A stretch of DNA of 64,000 nt from Ctena decussata (lineage: Eukaryota; Mollusca; Bivalvia; Lucinida; Lucinidae): positions 24,015,899 through 24,079,898 of the forward strand of contig OZ022512.1 of assembly GCA_963989385.1 (NCBI GenBank). The letters run 5' to 3'. Position 1 is the first letter of the stretch. Each line of letters begins with the position of its first letter. The notes beneath the pieces are model-generated. The model saw nothing but the letters and a program-made list of their open reading frames with translations. It made no database searches and was not told where the DNA came from. The position numbers were made by a program, and so were the translations under genes. Shown one piece after another: positions 54,650 to 64,000 of this stretch.

Positions 54650-55886
54650 GGTATTTCTTTTCCATTATCTTAGGGCACATTTTATCATTTAATCTATAAT
54701 TGGTAGCTGTAATGCTTTCATTTCGGCTCACCAATTACAAAAAGCTTTCGAGCATGTCCTTGTATTCTTAAGTTCAATTGTTTACACCTCTATACTTTCC
54801 TGCCAGTTTTACAAGGGGGAACAATTTAAGTGATTTCCTATTTGCTTACCTGGAGGACGAAGCCCTTCCAAACCGGGTTCTATTTTTAAAGAGTTAACTC
54901 CACATTAAATAAAGATGAGGCAAAAATTAAGATGGAAGTGTTGCTTCCCTCCAAAATACCTATCTTTTTATCTTTATTTTTCATCATTTCTAGAAGAAAA
55001 AAAAAACACACACAGTTTTTTCTCGAAACCTGAAATAGTTGTTTTTTTCTTATAAAGGTACAATGTAGTCAACATATGTTGAGAAACATTGATTTCAAGC
55101 GATTTTGCAAATATGCAGATATTCCACTACTTGTTATGTGAAAAACTGACGTTTAGCGATTCTGTGTGTGCAAGAAAGAGCCTAACTCTACATTCATAAA
55201 ACTGAAAATCGCATTTAAAAAGATTATGTGGCCACACCAATTATCTAAAAAGCACTTTATATTGTGTGGACGAATTATTTCTAGCTGATGTATTTGTCAA
55301 AAATATGAATAGGTTCCGTATTACAAGCAAGATTATCGCAAAAATAGTGAGTTGTTTAAGCAACATACGTCCAAACTCCATCATGAAATCATGAGATCAA
55401 TTTCTACTATTTGAAAAAAAATGTTAGATTTAGTTGAATATGAACTCTGTCACCAAAGAAGTCTTACATGCAATACGAAATTAATTAGCTGCACCTTTTA
55501 ATTCTAAATTGATAATTTTGAAATATTGCGGAGAAACTTATAAGATGGATTTAGGTCTTTCGTTGCATTATATGTCCAAATTGGATATAGGATCTTTGAA
55601 ATAAAATTGCAAGCACTTTGAAAAAAAACCCAAACAATTCTTGGCTCATTCTATGGTCAAAGGGGAGACAAATAGACGAGAAAACATATTTTCTGCGTGA
55701 TAGAGTGGTAAACTCATCTTTTGTCAGATGTGGAGATAGATCCCTTGTTGCACTGATCCTTGTTGCGTTGACCCCTTCATTTGTTTCTTCACGGGTTAAC
55801 TCCTATTTTATTTAATGTTATTTCTCTTTGGATGACATTGACGCCGATTGTTGTCAGTTTGGTATTTTTTTCAACTAGTGTAGATT
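54650..55886. other. Stretch with no recognisable gene
   Basis: A block at 54843-54915 (TTACCTGGAGGACGAAGCCC, then TTCCAAA and AGAGTTAACTCC) resembles 57140-57245. The rest is AT-rich and unremarkable. Confidence 0.4.
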
Positions 55887-56405
55887 TTGTCAAAAACTTT
55901 TCAAGTTCCGGCTCCTTCTCAGCTCCAGAGCATAAATGCCATCGTCAAACCGCAAATTGGCAATGCTTCTGCCGCCTATGCATACTTTTCTGTTATGTTC
56001 TTCTATGATCATTTAGTGGGAGCTGTTAAAGAGCGTTGGTCAGAGAAGCATCATTGCCTAGCCCCAACTGTTGTGCTTAACTCTTTTCCAGTGCTGCATT
56101 TCACCTCGGTCGCACTTGAACCTTGCCCTATATCTGAGCCCTTGCAATATTTTAGGGGAAATTTCAGGCTTATAAAAAATGGTACTTACTCTCTTGTTGA
56201 GGCACTCCAGCAAGTGGTTTTTCGAAGTTTATACTTAAAGGATAAAGAAACAGCAAATTCCACTTACATGGTTCAGTTTACTACCATTTCTCGTAGTCCG
56301 ATTTGTCCAGTAGAGTTTTTGAAATTCATTGGCATGCTCTCAAGCTTGGAAAGTAATCTCATGCAATGTATTTTTTTCAGTTTCATAATGGCCGCCTCAA
56401 GATAA
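55887..56405 (+). CDS. Long unrecognised ORF, 172 codons
   Basis: This is one of the two longest frames in the window; the other is the palindrome at 43 kb. Composition is mixed and non-repetitive, with several Cys/Pro pairs in the second half and a hydrophobic C-terminal 15 residues. It contains the left arm of the 36 bp inverted repeat (56187-56222), which argues for repeat-derived DNA. No domain is recognised. It may be a chance frame inside an old element. Confidence 0.2.
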   Translation: MSKTFQVPAPSQLQSINAIVKPQIGNASAAYAYFSVMFFYDHLVGAVKERWSEKHHCLAPTVVLNSFPVLHFTSVALEPCPISEPLQYFRGNFRLIKNGTYSLVEALQQVVFRSLYLKDKETANSTYMVQFTTISRSPICPVEFLKFIGMLSSLESNLMQCIFFSFIMAASR

Positions 56406-56927
56406 CCATTATTGCTGTAGGGGTGGCATGTTTCAAGCACATTCTTGAAAATTACCATTTCATATAAAATTTACATGAAATTATTTCAGAAGAATTTATG
56501 CTTATATCTTATAGCAGTTATTTTCCTAGGTAATATCTTTTTGGAAAACAAAAAAGATGCATAAGTGTAGCTGACACTGCAAACAACCCTTTGCTGAAAT
56601 GGTCATATTCCAAAACAGATCAGGTGATAAGTGATGACATCATTTCTGTTGTGATGTCACAATGGGTGGTTCCCAGCTTTATTAAAATTAAAATGAACCT
56701 CATCAAAGGCTGGAAACCAGAAGGAATATTTTTACTATTGGAAAACCCATCTCAAAGCAAAAAGTGATACAAATAGACAAAAGAGGTCATGCAATATGCT
56801 GCAAGTCAGTATTTAGCTACGAGAAATGATTTTGGGTATGTGAAACCTAAAATTTTGATATTTAAGCATCTTTAAAGAAAAAAGTTCCACTAAAAACCAC
56901 TTGCTGGAGTGCCTCAACAAGAGAGTA
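56187..56927. repeat. 36 bp perfect inverted repeat flanking 669 bp
   Basis: TACTCTCTTGTTGAGGCACT continuing to CAGCAAGTGGTTTTT at 56187-56222 is the exact complement of 56892-56927. The interior contains a small opposing pair (GTTCCCAGCTTT and AAAGGCTGGAAACC). No transposase frame or target duplication was found. Confidence 0.8.
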
Positions 56928-57429
56928 GTTTAACTTTAACGAAATCTGACAACGGTCAAAGAATGGATTATTAAATCTCCAATACAAAAATAAAATGAAG
57001 CTCATGTATAACATTTAAGCACCACAATAAGCATTTACGAAAGAAATTCTAATTCTTTTATGGACACCATTTTTTCTCTTTTGCCAGTTACTGTTCTGTC
57101 ATTTAAGGCGTACGGATACAACTCGAGAGTTTCTCCAAAGCTTTTACCTGGATGGCATACCCCTTCCAAAGTAAAGTTTACTCTTAATGGAAAGTACTTC
57201 TTCATAATAAAGCACATGGTTTTTTTTAATAAGAGTTAATCCCCATTGCGAAAGGATGCAAAACTGACAATGGCAAAATGCTACTTCTCAAAGTGTACCC
57301 ACTCACCTTTACAATCTTCGCTGAGAAGTGATGCAAATAACTATGATATTTAATTGTATATATATTTTCACTTGCCACTGACTTCTCATAGGTAAACTTT
57401 TTAGAGCAACTGGCTTGATAAACCGATGA
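56928..57429. other. Stretch with no recognisable gene
   Basis: Apart from the ACCTGGATGGCATACCCCTT block at 57147 shared loosely with 54.85 kb, nothing was seen. Confidence 0.4.
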
Positions 57430-57600
57430 ACGACAATTGATCAAGTGACGTCGTCATTAAGCGACGTCTACGGTTAACAAACGTCATCCACGTAACGTTC
57501 GAGTGACTCCACATTATGGCGAAGGCTATTTAACGTAATGGTCGATCGCGTCGTTACTGTCTTTTCTCCGACCCATATGTTGCACATTCTTCATTGAAAT
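57430..57600. promoter_or_regulatory. CpG-containing ACGTC cluster
   Basis: AAGTGACGTCGTCATTAAGC, GACGTCTACGG and AACGTCATCCACGTAACG give four ACGTC words in about 60 bp, then GGTCGATCGCGTCG. It shares AACGTTCGAGTG with 49.62 kb. It may be a repeat remnant, not a promoter. Confidence 0.3.
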
Positions 57601-57672
57601 TTTACGAGAACGGCACATAAAGAGTCTAAAAAATAAAGTGTAAATATAAGAATAACAATTTGATTTTTCCGC

Positions 57673-57749
57673 GAAGCCAGTGTTCGTCGCTAAAATTCTA
57701 TAAGAAGCGCTTTGCGCTTCACGGAATTTTAACTCCGCCCACTGGCTTC
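57673..57749. repeat. 77 bp hairpin GAAGCCAGTG...CACTGGCTTC
   Basis: The outer stem GAAGCCAGTG/CACTGGCTTC, a middle stem TAAAATTC/GAATTTTA and a perfect inner stem GAAGCGC-TTT-GCGCTTC stack around a 3 nt loop. This could be a MITE core or fold as an RNA hairpin if transcribed. Confidence 0.75.
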
Positions 57750-60037
57750 ATATGAAGCTGATGAACGCTGAAAAATGAAATTTCAATTCTTTATTCAATT
57801 CAATATTACCACATTCATTTGAAAATTTGAGAAGAAACCTTATCTTTCAATGGCATTATCAGTGCAGTAATTAGAAGGGGTAACATTAACATTTTTGGCC
57901 TTGTTCATTTGAATACATTATGGTTATAACAGCTCACATGAACATTCATATTTCTAAATACTGAACCTTAATGCTACAACGATTCAGTTTGACAAAACCG
58001 CTGTTGTTATCACTTGTTGCCTAAATATAACTTGAAGATATAGGAGAAATAAGATCAAAAGAAAAAAAGAAAGAAATGACATATACAAACTTTCAGCATC
58101 ATCAAATATGCAGGCTCGTGTTGAATTTCCATACGCACCTTGGTATTTGCGTAAAGGCAGTTATGCCCTTGAATGGGACTGATAGTAAATCATCAACTAC
58201 GTCTGACGAAAAGATTGCGCATGTAAACTTACACATACGTTGAAACATTATTGTTCAAAAGCTTCTATTTCAACATATGCTTAAGGTGATGATTTGTGGT
58301 ATATACAAAAATCTGAATAAAACTACATGTATAAAAATTATTATCGTATCTCCCTGAAAGTTAGCAGGTTTCTTATTTTTGTTGTTCTCTACAGTTTGAA
58401 ATACAAAATATAGGGACATGCTGTTTAAAAAGGTGCTTTTATATGGAAATATCAAAGGATAATTTTCTGCACAGAAAACTGAAAAATAAAATCTGTGCTT
58501 GAAAATGTACATAGCTCTGAAGGTACTTTGATGAGTTAAATAGAGCGTCCTGGCAATTATTTGTTCCAACTCTTTCTCAAATTGTAAGGTAGACCAGATA
58601 AAAACAGTAGCTTTTTCTCAAATGTCAGATCATGATATAGTGCATGTATACTTATTGCATTCTTGAAATACAGGTAGGTCAGTTATACCTATATCATACT
58701 CACAGTATGAATAATACATTACAATGATCATTATAGGCGTGTTATTGAAATTATTCAACCTTGCAAATAGACTCTACTGTGTATTTTAGACAAATATTTG
58801 GACAAAGGCCACACCCTTTTTATCTGCGCGGCCTGATAGCGTGCAAAACAAATTAGATAAATAATTGCTAGGACGCTCTTTATAATGTATTAATTCATGT
58901 TCAGACCTAGTTTTATTTTTTACATAATGATGGTCGTTTTTTTAGATTTATTCGCACAAAATTACCCTTTGATCTTTTGTTATATAAATCCTTTTTACAC
59001 ATCAACAAGTCCTGCATTTTGGGATTCCGAATTGTGAGAAACAACATAATGAAGGCATCTGCTAAGTTTCGGGAAGATCTGTTGTATTTTCAGCATTTTA
59101 TGCAGATTTTTTATATTGCCCCAAATCAGTGATAATCACCACCTTAAAAAAAATAACAGAGTGGTCCGATACAAATAATACTTTTTCTGCATGCGTGCGT
59201 CAAGACGCATTTTCCAAAAATTTAACAATGAAATATATAATATCTTAAGTGGGTGACGGAATGACTTGCATGTTTGTATTTACTGTCCATTTTTACTGTC
59301 ATTTGAATTGTCATTTTGTGTGGAATGAGAGCGAGACAGAGGATGAGAGAGATCATTTCTACTGTCATTTTGTGTTAGAAGGACAGATTGAGAGATAAAG
59401 AGAGAGAGGAAAGTGGCGGGGGGGGGGGGAGGGGGAGGGGGCAAAGTATATGGAAATTATAATTGATATTTATTTGTCAGTTCCAGCGTGCATTTCTTAC
59501 CTGTTTTTACTCTGACATGCACAATTAGAAAGGCTGTCTAAGAACCTTGAGCTGCCGAAAATCACCTCGGTCCACTGTTTCTTCTCCTGTAAGTATCATC
59601 AGTCCCAATTGCTGTTGAAAACTCTTGAAGGTTAAAAAAATAGAAACCTGATACGGCGATCAGTTTGTTGAAATAAACAGGGCTTAGCAGCCAGTCAGCT
59701 AGTGCACAGGTGCATATTGACATTTTGTCAGTTTGACAAATTCAATCTGTACCCTCGGTTTTGGTAGTTACAATGTATGTTTATGTATTGGATTTTATTT
59801 TCATACCCTACTGCATATAAGCATGACCATTCGCCCCGTAACGGCTTCTGTAGGGGAATACATCTATTTTGCGTATAATGAAATGGGGCAAGAGGTGTCC
59901 TGCGAGCACATCTTAGATTTTACTTTTCGGACATGTTACAGGGCATCTTTTCCCTCGAAAGACAGAATAATAAGAATATCAAGTTTAGGGGAAAGAATAA
60001 GAATTTTGATATTCAACCGGGTTGTATCACTTACACT
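57750..60037. other. Stretch with no recognisable gene
   Basis: G-rich and AG-rich simple sequence lies at 59330-59445. The ORF at 59733-60065 has ordinary composition but no motif and ends just before the candidate exon at 60097. No repeat of this window was recognised. Confidence 0.4.
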
Positions 60038-60044
60038 TATAAAA
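60038..60044 (+). promoter_or_regulatory. TATA-like box
   Basis: TATAAAA lies 59 bp before the ATG of the signal-peptide exon. That would place a start site near 60068 and leave a short 5' leader. AT-rich context makes a chance match likely. Confidence 0.25.
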
Positions 60045-60096
60045 CTTAAAGATAATTTAAAGTAGGTTTTCAGTTTTATAAACGAAGATAAATGAG

Positions 60097-60172
60097 ATGA
60101 CGAAGGGACGTTCTTTGTCGTTTTGTTTATTTGTGTTTCTCTGTTTTTATCTAAGCAGTTCTGTGGTAGAAG
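60097..60172 (+). CDS. Candidate first exon encoding a signal peptide
   Basis: ATGACGAAGGGACGTTCT opens a 25-codon frame with the three parts of a secretory signal. The n-region is basic (Lys3, Arg5). It is followed by a ~13-residue hydrophobic core dominated by Phe, Leu, Cys and Val, and then a small-residue Ser-Ser-Ser-Val-Val stretch suitable for signal peptidase. The frame is cut one nucleotide into the next codon by AAG|GTATGT, a strong donor (phase 1). Phase 1 after a signal peptide is common in secreted and receptor genes. The remaining exons are not recognised and may lie beyond the window. Confidence 0.42.
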
Positions 60173-60512
60173 GTATGTTCAGTTAGCTATTTTTTTATTT
60201 ATTTTTTTAAACAAATATATATTCCTGATATAACCTGATATTACATAGTGCTCTTAAGTACATTTAGACACACAAACGTGTACTGTCTGTGGTCAACTGC
60301 CCAACAGCAAGTAGTGTGATAATTTTGTAGTTCTATATCTACGAGCGTAGATCATAAGTTCAATTTCTTCCAAAATTAAATCGCTCAATTTTCTGTTTTG
60401 TTTCAGTATGTGATTTACATTTGTCATTTTTAACATATCTGTATGGCATAATTCGCTGAATAAAATAATGGAAAGTACTAGTACCAGCTAACTAGTATTA
60501 GAAATGGTACAT

Positions 60513-60715
60513 TGAAATCGCTAAATGACGGTCGACTGGCAAAAACATTTCACGTCAAGATCGCTATTACATGTACGAGTCGACTGGCAGTAGCCGTTTT
60601 ATATTTAAATCGCTATTATCAGTCAGCTGGTAGCACCGAAAAAGGGTTTAAAACGCTATCGCAAGTAGACTGGCAATAGCGATTTTAACGTAGTATCGCT
60701 AATTGCCAATCACTG
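60513..60715 (+). repeat. ~48 bp minisatellite with GTCGACTGGC
   Basis: AATCGCTA words at about 60513, 60561, 60611 and 60700, and ACGCTATCGC at 60650, alternate with GTCGACTGGCA, GTCGACTGGCAGTAGC, GTCAGCTGGTAGC and GTAGACTGGCAATAGC. This gives four to five units of about 45-50 bp. Diverged, non-coding; it would lie in the first intron of the candidate gene at 60097. Confidence 0.75.
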
Positions 60716-61572
60716 TTCTCATTATGATATTTAAGAAAATTATGAAGCTCCTGTTAAAATGCATGCATTGGAAATATTTCGGAAGAAACGTGGAGATGTA
60801 CCCACGCATCTTCAGTTAGCCAGATTAAACCTCATTTAATTCTGATGGTACAATATATTAACACGGAAAATAAAGCCATGAAAATCCAAATATGGCTTTA
60901 TAAGTTTTACTGCATTCCGAATACGTCACACTTGAATTTGACTCTCTGAATTTTATATTAGCAAATGTAAGCAAAAAAGTCCAACGAAAAATAGAAATTA
61001 TAGATTCAAAAAGTTTATTGGTAAAGAGTCATTTGACCTTATACAGTTATTTATTGTCTGAAACGCAATTCAATCCAGATTGGCTTCCATGTGTTGTCAC
61101 TTCTCGATGGGTAGATACGTGTCGAAAACACACACACAAAAACAAAAAATAGTCTCGTTTATCTTGTTTAATGCCAAACGAATGCAAGTAATGCAGCGCA
61201 CGTGATTAGAATCACATACCAGATAAATAACTAGATGGACATTTGAGAACGTGATGAAGATAGTCATGGATATGCTGGAATTTGAGATGAAAATTGCAAG
61301 GTAGAGCAGGTTATGGTGTAAAGGTTTTTCGCTGTTGCCGAAAAATAGTTCGAGCACATCAGCACGATCGAACAGAAAGTCCTCAACACCATGCACAAAA
61401 TAGATAAAATAGCCTCTAAATCTGATAATTGATTCTTGTTATCATCCCTCATGCTATTTTAATATGTCCTTACTCGTGAAATAAAAAACATCGACGCTCA
61501 TTAGTTTTGGCCTGTTTTGTTTTCTTTTCTTTTTTTGAATGTGTGTCTCAATTAAATCGAGAGTCCAATTTT
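60716..61572. other. Stretch with no recognisable gene
   Basis: Two overlapping minus-strand ORFs (61097-61452) have no known motif. Nothing else was seen. Confidence 0.4.
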
Positions 61573-61583
61573 CGCGCGCGCGC

Positions 61584-61625
<42 letters not shown>
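61573..61625 (+). repeat. (CG)n(TG)n dinucleotide microsatellite
   Basis: CGCGCGCGCGCG passes directly into about 20 TG units. Alternating purine-pyrimidine sequence of this kind can adopt Z-DNA. ORFs through it are artefacts. Confidence 0.92.
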
Positions 61626-61627
<2 letters not shown>

Positions 61628-62028
61628 CTAAGCACGACAATTATAGATTTTATTTGAATCCACTGCAGCTGGTGTTATATTTCGTGTGACGGCTATTACA
61701 AATTCTTCCCGTGATCACCATTGTGCAGGTTTTATTTTATTTTTTTTCGAGATTATTCAGCCTGTTGGTGTAACTTTGGGAAATGGCTGCTCACATGGCT
61801 TCCGCTGGTGTTGTCTTTGGTGGTGACTCACTTGAATTGTCTCTTTCCCACATGGTGTCTTGGGTTGGATCTTGGATTGAATTGTGTCAGTTCCTTAGAA
61901 TTTTCCTCCTTACTTTTGAAGATCGCTGGCGCTAGGGGCGTATGCAGTCATACAGCGACGTTGCCGTCATACGAAGTCTCTCAATAACACCGAGATTCTA
62001 ACACCGAGATTCTGATATGCGTAGATAT
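61626..62028. other. Stretch with no recognisable gene
   Basis: A 10-12 bp direct repeat AACACCGAGATTCT occurs twice near 61986. An 88-residue ORF (61721-61987) has no motif. Confidence 0.4.
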
Positions 62029-62256
62029 ATATGAGCCGCTACACCACAAAACCAACAATACGGCATATGCGCCTAGCGAAGACTGTGATCAGCCTGGACA
62101 TCCGCCCAGTCAGATCAGAATCCTCGCTGTCGGCACGGAGCTAGCTTTAGACCCTTAGCTTTTATATAAGTGCACATCATAGACTCTGATCGGACTGGGC
62201 GAAAGTTTGCTGGGCGCACATGCCATTTGTGGCATTGTCGCTTCGCGGCTCATATA
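62029..62256. mobile_element. Fold-back element family A copy
   Basis: ATATATGAGCCGCTACACCA and TTGTCGCTTCGCGGCTCATA are the ends. The right arm is shortened within the GCCCAGGCTGATCTGAG module. Confidence 0.85.
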
Positions 62257-62650
62257 TTCATTGTTTCTAAAATGAGTCTTTTTATATTCTTTATAAATAT
62301 CAAACTGAGTTTTGGACGCTCAAAAACAATAAAATAAACTCAAATAGGTTAAACAGTTTAATGGACTTGTCCATAACCTACATTTGGTTTTATTATTGTT
62401 CTTTAATCTCTTGCACTTTTTAGCAGTTTTCTATAGTTTTGCAGACGTTTTTTATTGACTATCAAACATTTTTGTATGTTTATTTTAAACTTGAAGTGTA
62501 TTTATCAATAACACCCGTAATTTTAGATGGGCTTTTTATGAAGGTATGTATTTGGAGCGTCACATATGTAATAAAAGCTCATCCGTATATCTTAGGTGAT
62601 CAACAGACCTACTTAAGAAACCGTTTCATGGTAATTTAAGAAATTTAGAA
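62257..62650. other. Short stretch with no recognisable feature
   Basis: AT-rich, with one 66-residue ORF of no known motif. Confidence 0.4.
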
Positions 62651-63584
62651 GGTTGTCCAGGGACAACTGGTCGAGCCCGCTGTTTGCTATAGTGACCTAT
62701 AAGTATATCAAGACTAAGTAACTGCTTCACTCTGAAAAGAAGCCAAACAACATCATGCTTAGCCAGCATATTTCTTCTTTTTTTTTTCAAATTTTCACAA
62801 AGGAAAATAAGTAGAAGTGATGACCAAGACAAGCTCAATTTATGACAATTACAATATCTGACCTTCAAGAGTGACCTTGACCTACCCAAACATGTTTGTC
62901 ACTTGACACTTCCACTCATCAAGAAGAACAATTGTGCCAAATTATTTTGAAATCCATGCATAAATGTAGAAGTAATGGCTCGGTCAAGCTCGATTTATGA
63001 TCATTTTACCATTTGACCTTCAAGTGTGACCTTGACTTTGGACCTACTTGAACAAATATTCTAAATGGCACTTTTACTCATCAAGGAGAACAATTGTGCC
63101 AATTATTTTGAAATCCATTCGTAAATGTTGAAGTTATGGCTCGGACAAGCTCAAATTATGGCCATTTTATTATTTGACCTTCAAGTGAGACCTTGACCTT
63201 GGACCTACCTGAACAAATGTTCCACATGACACTTTTACTCATCAAGGAGAACAATTGTGCCAAATTATTTTGAAATCCATCCACAAATGTAGAAGTAATG
63301 GCTCGGACCAGCTCAATTTATGGCCATTTTATCATTTGACCTTCAAGTTTGACCTTGACATTGGACCTACCTGAACAACTGTTTCAAATGGCACTTCTAC
63401 TCATCAAGGAGAACAATTGTGCCATATTATTTTGAAATCCATCCACAAATGTAGAAGTTATGGCCCGGACAAATCCGGGCGGACGCACACACGCACTAAC
63501 GCACGCACGCACTTACGCAAGGACATACACCGAACTGAAGTAGTTACAACTATGTCTCGCTCACCGCAAGCGGGCTCGACAAAA
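62651..63584 (+). mobile_element. Pearl-like array element with GTCGAGCCCGCT tips (P6)
   Basis: The 5' end has a hairpin GTTGTCC-AGG-GACAAC and then GTCGAGCCCGCT. The 3' end has a CCGC-AA-GCGG stem reading into GGCTCGAC and AAAAA. About four units of 155-162 bp carry TGACCTTCAAGTGTGACCTT, CTCATCAAGGAGAACAATTG and AATTATTTTGAAATCCAT. They are followed by GGGCGGACGCACACACGCAC, a CGCACGCACGCA-type microsatellite. Same plan as P1, P3 and P4 but different terminal sequence. Confidence 0.78.
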
Positions 63585-63661
63585 ACTGTTTGACCAGTGT
63601 TTTCACCACGCCGAAACGATAATCGTTATAACGGATTCATACAATCTGATTATGACAACAT

Positions 63662-63702
63662 TTGGGCCGCAACACAATACGAAACTAGCAAAACGGCATG
63701 AA
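63662..63702 (+). mobile_element. Fold-back element family A, solo left-end fragment
   Basis: TTGGGCCGCAACACAATACG, then AACTAGCAAAACGGCATG, matches only the first ~40 bp of the family A left arm before similarity ends. A full copy begins about 10 bp later. Confidence 0.6.
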
Positions 63703-63712
63703 ACATTTAGAA

Positions 63713-63951
63713 AATGAGCCGCCACACGGTTAAAACCAACAAAGTGGCATGTGCGCCCAGCGAAAATTCATATCAGCCTGGACATTCGCTCAATCTTGTC
63801 AGAGACTTCGCTGTGGGCATGGAGGTAGCGTAGACCCTTTGTGACGCTTTAAACAAACAGGGAAGACTCTGATCAGACAGATGCTCATGATGGTCTGAGT
63901 CTTTGCTGGACGTACATGCCAATTTGATGGTTTACCGTGTCGCGGCTCATT
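63713..63951. mobile_element. Fold-back element family A copy
   Basis: AATGAGCCGCCACACGGTTA and TTTACCGTGTCGCGGCTCAT are the ends. The right arm lacks the GGGCGG half of its inner palindrome (CAGACAGATGCTCATGATGG). It sits against the window's right edge. Confidence 0.87.
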
Positions 63952-64000
63952 TTCTGCATGTTTTAGGGTCCATTTTCTTATATGATTCAGCTTTACTACA

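Noticed and set aside
59733..60065. 110-codon ORF upstream of the signal-peptide exon
   Set aside because: Composition is ordinary but there is no motif, and it ends before the better-supported exon; a chance frame is likely.

Overview
The window looks like AT-rich, non-coding, repeat-laden nuclear DNA from a bivalve mollusc; I infer a heterodont clam or similar and cannot name the species. The reasons are the absence of dense ORFs, several tRNA-derived SINEs, many short fold-back DNA elements, and a set of 'pearl-like' elements. The latter are tandem ~145-160 bp units, then a GGAC/GACGG microsatellite, then a 3' hairpin, a layout described in bivalve genomes. No complete, recognisable cellular gene is present.

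Layout. 0-2.3 kb: four copies of a ~240 bp fold-back element (family A, termini GAGCCGCGACACGA) and a relic of dispersed repeat X. 2.3-5.6 kb: little visible. 5.756-12.542 kb: a 6.8 kb block bounded by a perfect 29 bp inverted repeat that includes TTAA at both outer ends. It holds X-box-bearing repeat units, four copies of a ~200 bp hairpin MITE and a SINE. 13.1-14.1 kb: a 921 bp mariner-like non-autonomous element with 35 bp perfect TIRs and TA duplications. 15.5-17.8 kb: first pearl-like element. 18.4 and 20.6 kb: two further fold-back MITEs. 22.3-23.4 kb: a ~1.1 kb TIR element carrying a nested SINE. 23.7-28.6 kb: five family A copies, an inverted-repeat element, a second MITE family (B) and a 145 bp duplication. 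29.3 kb: the best intact small ORF, encoding a 116-residue single-pass membrane protein. 31-37 kb: repeat X, a SINE with a clear 12 bp target duplication, and two head-to-tail array elements. 37.5-42.9 kb: two more pearl-like elements, the second with a 145 bp array of perfectly constant period. 43.0-43.5 kb: a duplicated palindrome built from ~31 bp modules. 44-48 kb: direct repeats, a truncated non-LTR retrotransposon (RT and C-terminal Cys/His region, minus strand) with a SINE inside and an inverted 5' tip, and a CpG-rich repeat. 49-54.4 kb: more MITEs, a minus-strand copy of repeat X split by two insertions, and a poly(A) retroposon. 54.5-64 kb: two candidate first exons, a 36 bp inverted-repeat pair, a hairpin, a minisatellite, another pearl-like element and family A copies.

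Genic signals are weak and partial: the 116-aa membrane ORF (29.29 kb, +), a signal-peptide first exon with a strong splice donor (60.10 kb, +), an ATGGCGGCC start below a CRE palindrome (54.59 kb, +), a minus-strand ATGGCGGAT start (39.96 kb) and a possible internal exon (48.2 kb, -). The most interesting pattern is that element families with different termini share one Helitron-like architecture, and four of them carry nuclear-receptor half-sites (TGACCT) in nearly every array unit.
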